Of a stretch of 64,000 nucleotides of DNA, positions 56,695 to 64,000 are shown in pieces. The DNA lies in the NCBI RefSeq assembly GCF_000005505.3, contig NC_016131.3, positions 17,505,501-17,569,500 on the forward strand, given 5' to 3'. Position 1 is the stretch's first letter, and every line of letters starts with the position of its first letter. This DNA comes from Brachypodium distachyon (Eukaryota; Streptophyta; Magnoliopsida; Poales; Poaceae). Below the pieces are notes generated by a model. That model ran no database searches. It was not told the DNA's origin and saw only the letters and a list, made by a program, of their open reading frames with translations. A program made the translations under genes and the position numbers.

Positions 56695-57400
56695 ATTATG
56701 CTCCTTAGGAATGCAACTTGTAATTCAAAACTTAAGCTAGGATGCAACTTTTACTCCAGAAAAGGGCGATGAAAAAACAACTTAGTGTCAACTATAGAAA
56801 TTATGCTTCTTAGGATATGCAACTTCTAAGTCAACATTTCAGCTATGGAAGCGTCTTTTATTCCAGAAAAGTTTGGTGAAGTAAAAAGAAACTTAGTGTC
56901 ACCTATAAACTGAAATTATGCTTCTTATGAATGCGACTCCTAAGTCAATATTTAAGCTGAGAAGCAACTTTTACTCCAGAAAAGTTTGGTCAAGTAAATA
57001 CAGCTTAGTGTTATAAACAGAAATTATGCTTCTTAGGAATGCAACTCCCAAGTCAAAATTTAAGCTTAGAAGCAAATTTTATTCAATAAAAGTTTGGTGA
57101 AATAAAAAAGCAACTTAGTGACAACATAAACTGAAATTATACCTCTTAGGAATACAACTTCTAAGTCAAAATTTAAGCTGAGAAGCAACTTTTACACCAC
57201 AAAAGTTGGGTGATGTAAATGCAACTTAGTGTCACATAAACGCAAATTATGCTTTCTTAGGGATGCAGCTACTAAAGTCAAATTAAGCTAGGGAAGCGAC
57301 TTTCGGTCCGAGAAAGTTTGTTGTAGCAGCTTAGTACCTACCAGCGCTGTAATTATGCTAGGATGCACCTACCGAACTCAAAATTAAGCTGATTAGGTCT
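56695..57400. repeat. Minisatellite of about 110 bp, six full copies and a partial
   Basis: Units begin ATTATGCTTCTTAGGAATGC and include CTAAGTCAAAATTTAAGCTG, CAACTTTTACTCCAGAAAAG and AACTTAGTGTCA. Starts fall near 56695, 56801, 56917, 57025, 57137, 57247 and 57352. Copies differ by 10-25 percent and the last is degraded. No coding frame runs through it. Confidence 0.88.
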
Positions 57401-60400
57401 TACTGCTAGGGAGAAAACTCATAGAAAATTGCGTGAAAATTTGCTTAGATTGGGGCAATTGTGGGAAGGATTTGAGAGGATATAACCTTGATAACCTGAC
57501 AGAACAGTAGATGCGTCCCTCCGTGCTTAACTTGTTCATCGTCCTCAATGCCCCCGCCCTGGTCTATGCGCCCCGCTGTGCCTAGATTCAACAACCAAAA
57601 TCGCCTTCATGCAGCCCACCTGTGCAATTTCTTCAGCACCCCTCCCTTCTATTGTAGTTGACAAACCCTAAATCATAGGAAATCAAAAGTTAATCACCCC
57701 TAAAATCACCCCCTAAATGCCCCAATTGCTACATATTTTAAAAAATGCTGCATGCCAGAGTTGGAATCTGGGGTAGGCAAAAAAATGGAGATGCTTCTAG
57801 TAGCCATATTTTTCACAGCAAGGACAGGTGTTACACATTTAATGGAAAAAATAACATATATTATGGGTAATCTAAACTGTCAGCTATAAGCAAACCAAAA
57901 GCAACTATGAACCGTCGACTACAAAACAAAAAGAGTAGCCTGAAACTTACAGAAAAATACAAGCACTACTTCATGCATAAGTTGTTTTAAAAAATAAAAT
58001 TCCATAGACTTCTTTGCTACAGAAACACACATGTTGGAGGTGATTGTTTTGTCCCCCAATACTTTGTCTTAGGCAAAAGGGCCAAAACACTGAACAGTTT
58101 GAATCTATCAGTCCCCCCCCCCCCCCTTCATAATACTAAAAAAAAGCAAGTAGGGTAAAAATTAATCAAAACTATGAAAAATGTAGGGAACAAACTAATG
58201 TAAATGTGTAGATGAAAGAAAGTTCTAGTAGTAAAATTGCTAGCAACTGAATAGTCAAGTTTAGCCAAGAAAAATAGTCTGGTCTACCTATGCGCACCTT
58301 GCCTCAGGTGATTTATTTCAAGAAGTAGTCTTCACCTAGAACTGCTTCAGACCCTGCAGATTAGCTATGCTTCTATACCCTGTTCCCGGGTGAGCACTGA
58401 CTCAATCAATTTTCTGGTTTCTCTTGCCTCCACTACCAGTACTAGTTTTCTGCCTCCTGGCTCCAGCAGTGTTTCTACTTAAGAGAAGTAGAGGAAGAGA
58501 ACAAGAGACTTGTCTTGGCCAGAACACTAGCTTCGATGATGGCCAGAGGCTTCTATTTGCCTGAGTTATTTATAGCTGCAGCATAGTCACTCTATAATGA
58601 GCAAATAATACCAAAGGGGGGTAGTTTCGGTTGTAAGGTAAAAGCACATCCTACACGATGATTTGTCTGATCGATGCATATTAGAGGGTAAAACACAACT
58701 CCTAATCAGTAAAATGTGAACACTGAAAGCAAAATCCTACTACACAATGCAACACGGGATTTTAGGTACAGAAGCATGGCCCTTCAGGCCAATTTAATGA
58801 GAAATTTAACACATGCTAATATAGTGAAATTACCCCCTGTACGAGATCAACAAGCCCCACCAGATAAGCATTACTGAGCTTGTTTCGAACAACATGACAA
58901 ACTTACGAATCACATAGCTATCAGCCCATGGAAACATCTGCTGCAGCACCACCAAAGCCTAGAACACGACGTGCTTGAATTGGGGGCTAATGTTTTGCAG
59001 AGGAAATCAGGGGCAAAAAATAGGGGAAATAGGAGATCTAACCATGGGGAAAAGCTCGCAAAAACAGATGGCTCGATGCCCTGACCCCGTGGTTGATGTG
59101 CCCCGCCGAGTTCCTCACGGTCAGCAGAGCCGGATTCAACGATGCAGTCACCTTAGCATAGCCCTCACGACCTCCCCCTGCGACATGCAGGAGGTCCCGT
59201 GCCCTATGGCCTTGCTGGTAAAACTCGCGCGGTGGCGAAATCAACCAGCAAAACTCGGGCAAAACAACACGTTGACGCTGATGCCGCCCCTCCCTGCACT
59301 GCCTATGACCACGCCGCTTATCCGATGCTGCCCTTAATCCAAAATATTACAGCAAGTCAACTATCATGGCAATACCAGCCTGACACCCACGAAAAGCAAC
59401 TTGTTAGGAGCTCTGTAAACATTGAACCTATCGAAAATTGGAGAACACTAGTCCCCAGAATAAAAGCAACTTGTTAGGAGCTCTGTAATCATGGAACCTA
59501 TCGAAAATTGAAGAACACTAGTCCTTAGCAGAAAAGCAACTTATAAAATCACTAAAATCATTCATCAGTCAACCCCCCTCCCCCCCGCCATGAACTAAAC
59601 ACACTGGTCCTAATATATAGCAAAAAAAAAATGCCTAACAAAATAACCAGAGAAAGCATATCCTAATCCTACACTTGACGCAGTAAGTTGCAAGCAGAAC
59701 ATACAGGTACAATTGCTTAAGCACCCCCTGAATGCAGCTAAAAACCATGGGACTAAAAATTGCTTACCAACATACAACATATATGACTAGTACAGCAGAT
59801 ACATAGCGGTGGGCCTCCACATCTAAACCCAGGACTAATCAATCGGGCAAACACACAGGGGGTCAGTGAAAACTCAAACACAAACACATGCAGTAGCACG
59901 GGGCCGGGCAAAAACGCAGCCGGAACGATGGCGAACTGCAAAATCGACGGCATCACTAACACAACCCCACTAATGCTGCGAATTCAACAACTCAAGCGTA
60001 GATGCGCGTTGGGAGGTGGGAGTAGAAGGACGAGAGAACTAACCGAAAGCAGGGTCAAATCGATGAGCTAGATGCGCTCGTCGAGCTCGTTCCGCCCAGG
60101 CGTCGTGGATGCGAAGGCCGCGCTCGAATCACTAGCGGATCCTTGACCGCGAACACTGGATCTACGCGCCCCCCGACGTGCAGATGCCCCCGGCCTCGCC
60201 CACCACCAACAAAACCTGTGGGCTGCGGCTAGCCGTGGGGGTGTTCGACGGCGCGGCGAGAAATAGACAGCGAGTTGGGGCTCCTCGTCGACCACGCTCC
60301 CTGCCCACTCATGCCCCTATTCTCCGTTCTCCATCAACCCGCCCCGCCGAGAACCACACCGCACAGAAAAATCGCCGGAGAGAAGAGAAAATGACGGAGG

Positions 60401-60688
60401 CGGAGAGATTTCTGGAGAAATGAGAAGGTGAAAAGGAGGGGATAGCTATCAAACACAGGGACGGGTGGGGCCACCTCGGGGCGTCGTGGAGGGTGGACCA
60501 GATGGACTTTGTCCTAAATCCATCGGACGGCTGCACGTCGGCAGGAGAAAACGAGAGACGCGGAACTGTGCGCGCGCGACGAGCACTTGAACTGTGCGTG
60601 TGCGACGAGCACAAAAAGTGCATAAGCACTTTCGAGCAATTAGGTTTTCTCTTAATGGACTATTATTGTTTATGGTCAATTTAAAGGT
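57401..60688. other. Intergenic region with no recognised gene
   Basis: Mostly AT-rich to about 58950, with poly-C runs near 58110 and 59575. A GC-rich patch at 60060-60640 has short frames on both strands and may be an exon/promoter relic. Nothing could be assigned to a family. Confidence 0.4.
59392..59531. repeat. 70-bp tandem duplication
   Basis: AAAAGCAACTTGTTAGGAGC at 59392 recurs at 59462, with near identity over 70 bp. The start of a third copy (AAAAGCAACTTA) follows at 59532. Non-coding. Confidence 0.88.
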
Positions 60689-61392
60689 GAAAATTTGGAA
60701 AAGGAGCAACGAATCTCAGAGCTGAGGAATCAGGTTCAGTAATCAGTACCATTCACCTCCATCTCAAGTTCTCGGCAACTAGTCATGCTATTCTTTATTT
60801 AATTCGGTCATTAAAAATAATAAATTTCATTTCAACCAAAACCATAAGAAAACCTAGGCAAAATTCGTACCGTGTGGATTATTTGCCCAGGTTTCTTATA
60901 ATGTTTTCTGCACTTCATATTTTCTCTGAAACTGTAGCTGTATCTGTGATTTGTGCAGTGCACTATAATCAGAACTACAGAACTGGCTGATGCTGAGGAC
61001 AGGCTGGCCGACTTGGAAAGACAAAAAAGGACGAGATAATGAAGTCCTACTCTCCTGCCGCACTCGTTGACAAGCCGCAAAGTGAGTGCTTTGAACAACT
61101 GCACCTCCAAGTTCCCCGTGTTGTGTATGGTTCCTTGGAAGGCAGCACCTGAAGTCTTGCTATTTCTCACACAAACCGATCGCTGACATGCTCACACTTT
61201 GCCTTGGTGCCTTTTGCTGTTGGTCAGGTCCAATGGTGAAGCTGGACGAGGAGTCTGAGGAGCTGCACCAGAAGTTCCTGGAGAAGGACATGGACCTGGC
61301 TTCCTACCTTTGTGCACAAGTACAAGAAGCTCCGCGCTGCCCATCACAAATGCGCGCTGCTCCATCTCTCTGGCAAGGCCTCACTTTGCTGA
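60689..61392 (+). pseudogene. VPS37: VPS37 (ESCRT-I) homologue pseudogene, C-terminal part
   Basis: Three exon-like blocks keep plant VPS37 text. 60689-60733 reads ENLEKEQRISELRNQ. 60959-61081 reads CTIIRTTELADAEDRLADLE, then frameshifts at an A-run, then MKSYSPAALVDK. 61228-61392 reads VKLDEESEELHQKFLEKDMD and, after another frameshift, FVHKYKKLRAAHHKCALLHL. VPS37 is a coiled-coil subunit of the ESCRT-I sorting complex. Introns with GT/AG borders lie between the blocks, so this is a DNA-level copy. Two frameshifts and absence of the N-terminal half make it a pseudogene. The splice borders follow the usual VPS37 exon pattern as I recall it. Confidence 0.8.
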
Positions 61393-62190
61393 TGCTGTCT
61401 GCCGTGGTTGTATCCCGTAACTTCCTCGTTCTACGTTACCGTGGATGTGTCTGGCCGACGTGCCCTGTGCTTACTGGTTGCATGCATGTATAGTTACATT
61501 GGTCGATGCCGAGTGCAGAATTAATAAGACCATGGTCTTCTTTTATGTTTACCCACAAAACACTCCATTTGTGCAGACAAGATGACGTGCGTAATTTATA
61601 TACTCCCTCCAGACTATCGGCATGCACAGGGGCGGAGGAGAAAGGAAGGCGAAACTATCGGCACTGGGCCAAGCAACGCTACAGGAGCAAGAGCAACAGA
61701 AGAGAAAGAGAGGCGAGTCGAATCCGGCATTTCAAATTCATGATTTTGTGGACTGTTATGGTTCGAATTGAGGCAAAGTGTTCACCAATTTTGTAATGAA
61801 ATAAATGTCCAAGATTGACACCTTCATATTGACTTCCAGTGCCAAATTTCCATTAGAGAAAAAAAACTGTTTAAAACGACCATCCGAAGCAAGGAAAAAA
61901 AAGTCATCGCAAGGAAAAAAGTTAACTTTTCGCTTTGATACGTTCAATGTGTCATGGCAAATGATCAAAAAAAAATTGTGATGGTGCTAGATAAAGTCAG
62001 AATCCGGTGATATGTTTCAGCAAAAGCCACAAAATAACGGTGATAAATTTCTCATTTACAAATGTGACATACTTTACCCCAAAATTAGTCTGGTTTCAAC
62101 ACGTCAGACTCACTGTTTGCAGTGACATGACAAGTCCCTATGCAAAGCGTAATTTGACGAGGAGGAAAATGCACTAACAGTCCCTGTACT
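61393..62190. other. Intergenic DNA
   Basis: AT-rich sequence with a CTCCCTCC half-terminus near 61604 and a GGGGCGGAG phrase near 61630 that could be decayed MITE ends. No gene recognised. Confidence 0.35.
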
Positions 62191-63383
62191 TGGGCACGCG
62201 GCTCGTTTTAGTCCCTCAACTCAGGATTTGCATATTTTAATCCCTAAACTTGGCTTAAGCGCTCACCGAACTGATTGCGTGTGAATTCAACGCCACATCG
62301 GACGGTCAATCCCGCCAGCGTGGACACGGAGGCGCCCGTCTGGGCGACTATTTTGCAGTAACCCCCTCCTTTCTTTTCTTAATGTCTAGGTCGTGTTTTT
62401 CCATTTTCCCCTCCCATCCCTCACCTAAAAGACCCCGACGCGGAGAAGAAAAGAAAAAGGGAGTAAAGGGAGGCGACGTCAAGGTCGTCGGCTTGGTTGT
62501 CGGCGATCGGTTGCGCCGGAGAGCGATTTTGGCGCTAAGAATCACCTCTGGACCCACATCGCGACGCCGCTAGACGGTGTGGAGCCCCTGCAATGGCTCC
62601 AACACGGCTACTCGTCGCCCCTCTATGGTGAGTGCATCTTTCTCTCTCTGTGCGCATGCGATGTGGAACAATTTAGCCTTATTTCTATGCAATCCAGCCG
62701 GTCCATGAGGTAGATTGTTGATGGAGACTCGATTTTGTGGGTTAGGGTTTTGTGAGCGAAATTGGGGTTTTGAGTGTTGCTTAAAGTAGTTCAATTTTGA
62801 ATGTTTCTGTAGGTGAAGACATCGTTGAGATCTGGCATGGTAGTTTTTTCATAGGCAGTGAGGTTAATCAAGCATATGTAGGTGACAAGAGTGTTTGGTT
62901 TGATTACTGTGAAGCAGAGACATGGTCTCTTGTCTGGATTGAAAGTTTGGTTACAGAGATTGGGCACGAGGCTGCTGGTAGAGTAAAAATGTATTGGTGT
63001 TTGCCTGGGAAAATACTTGGGGATGGACTTCCGTTTATATGGCAAGATTCTCATACAATTGAGATGACAAACATGGTGAATACAGGACATAGGTACTTAG
63101 TGTTGTTCTTTTTTGTCTGTTATCTTTAGGTACAATACAATTGGAATTTGCTATCTTTATATGTTTCAGTTAGGGGTGCAATTTGCAAAAGGAAGAAACA
63201 CAAAGATGGAACTCCACATAGTTTCTGGGGGTTATGCGCAAAACAAACACTAGGCGGGAAACCTCCCGCGCTCTCTCCGTGGCATTGAATTCATGCGCGA
63301 TCAGTTTAGTGAGCGCTTAAGCCAAGTTTAGAGATTAAAAGATGCAAATTCTGAGTTGAGAGACTAAAGTGAGCCCCGCGCCC
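62191..63383. mobile_element. Mutator-like element with about 110-bp TIRs carrying a PB1-like fragment
   Basis: The left arm (TTTTAGTCCCTCAACTCAGG, CTAAACTTGGCTTAAGCGCT, TGAATTCAACGCCAC) is matched by the reverse complement of the right arm (TTTAGTCTCTCAACTCAGAA, CTAAACTTGGCTTAAGCGCT, TGAATTCAATGCCAC). Long inverted repeats and the 1.2-kb size suit a non-autonomous MULE. Inside, an intron-like segment ends TTTCTGTAG at 62812 and is followed by a coding fragment. Confidence 0.82.
62813..63129 (+). pseudogene. PB1-like domain fragment inside the MULE-like element
   Basis: After an acceptor the frame reads GEDIVEIWHGSFFIGSEVNQ, then VWFDYCEAETWSLVWIESLV, then VKMYWCLPGKILGDGLPFIW. The pattern of a short beta/alpha fold with LPGKxLxDGL is the PB1-like N-terminal domain found, as I remember, in many grass transposon-associated ORFs. 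The frame ends at 63127-63129 without further domains. It may be a captured host exon or the remnant of the element's own protein. Confidence 0.55.
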
Positions 63384-63980
63384 ACTCTTCGACGAGCCGT
63401 TTTCCTCCGCAGTCCTTTGCACACAAACACGTTCACTCCCGGAACAATAGTCAATATACGAGACATGCGGGCCAGAAAAGAAACCAGCCCCAGTTGTCAG
63501 TTTCCTACTCGAAGCCGCCGCAGCAGGGGAAACCATCAGATCGGAACATCGAGTGCAAATGTCCATACTTACTGATACGAATCCCCGTTAAAGACGCGGC
63601 GAATAGATGCGGGCCGACCGTACGCTGGTTGATCACCGGCATACGACTGTACACGTACGACGCAATCCATTTATCAAACAATACTGCTAGCACAAATTAA
63701 TAGAAAAGGCTTTTTTTTGGTCAAACAAAAGAGAAAAGCCTTTTCTTATACTAGCACCAACTGGGAGTTAGTATTACGTGATCCAACACGTGCTAACAGG
63801 GCCCGACTTTTTGAGAGAAAGCTTCTCCAAAAATGAAAAGCAAATGGCCCAAGGCCCGCTAGAGCAACCCTCAATCCCGAGCGAGCGAGAGCGAGCGCCG
63901 TCTAGTCATTTTCCCATCGCTAGCGAGCGCCGTCCCTCTCGCGCTCGGGTGTATCAGAATTCGGATCTAGCAGGAGGCGA
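63384..63980. other. Promoter region of the next gene
   Basis: The sequence is increasingly GC-rich toward the right end, with repeated GAGCGAGCG phrases at 63875-63930 that look like leader/promoter sequence. No coding exon is supported before 63981. Confidence 0.4.
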
Positions 63981-64000
63981 ATGGCTGGAGGAGGCGAGCC
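63981..64000 (+). CDS. Start of a truncated gene at window edge
   Basis: ATGGCTGGAGGAGGCGAG (MAGGGE) after a GC-rich leader looks like a plant start codon context (GCGAATGGC). Only six codons are in the window, so no product can be named. Confidence 0.4.

Noticed and set aside
59038..59337. Opposed frames of 74 and 120 codons in a GC-richer patch
   Set aside because: Neither shows a domain, splice-consistent neighbour or biased codon use; the text is consistent with random open frames.
1..64000. CRISPR arrays, bacterial operons, phage or viral genes
   Set aside because: The tandem repeats seen are directly adjoining units without unique spacers, genes have spliceosomal introns, and no viral domains were recognised.

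Overview
The window is plant nuclear DNA from a grass, most likely a compact-genome Pooideae species such as a Brachypodium relative. This rests on GT-AG introns, GC-rich first exons, abundant Stowaway/Tourist-type MITEs (TA-flanked CTCCCTCC termini), a SINE, and about nine genes in 64 kb. The species call is inference; the plant/grass call is firm. Gene models were built by hand from splice sites and reading-phase bookkeeping, without transcript data.

Layout. 0-5.2 kb (+): NF-YA transcription factor with a long leader intron, an upstream ORF and a miR169-type site in its 3' UTR. 5.8-9.5 kb (-): conserved plastid membrane protein resembling Arabidopsis At1g42960, with a 2.7-kb TE-bearing intron. 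9.9-14.7 kb: repeats and two relics of a malectin-like receptor exon. 14.8-16.3 kb (-): DUF2996/NdhV-type subunit of the chloroplast NDH complex. 16.8-21.1 kb: MITEs and a 1-kb inverted-repeat element. 21.2-24.1 kb (-): ANP32-related acidic LRR protein. 24-29.7 kb: MITE and LTR-type fragments. 29.9-31.0 kb (+): small single-pass DUF1195-type protein. 35.5-37.9 kb (+): complete pectinesterase. 38.7-45.0 kb (-): BAH plus tandem Agenet chromatin reader with a tandem-repeat acidic/basic tail. 47.8-51.2 kb and 51.9-53.3 kb (+): two unrecognised genes whose introns are all phase 0. 54.3-61.4 kb: a patchwork of intron-containing fragments of RPL9, UreG and VPS37 with a minisatellite. 62.2-63.4 kb: a MULE-like element carrying a PB1-like fragment. 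At 63981 the first codons of another gene begin.

The genes do not form a pathway. Two neighbouring minus-strand genes encode plastid proteins, but no functional link follows from that. The most notable observations are a hAT MITE with a perfect 8-bp target duplication inside a coding exon, placed so that GC-AG splicing would restore the frame exactly; the minisatellite-derived KRPR/acidic tail of the BAH-Agenet protein; and the multi-gene fragment cluster, which looks like the product of a capture process such as Helitron activity.
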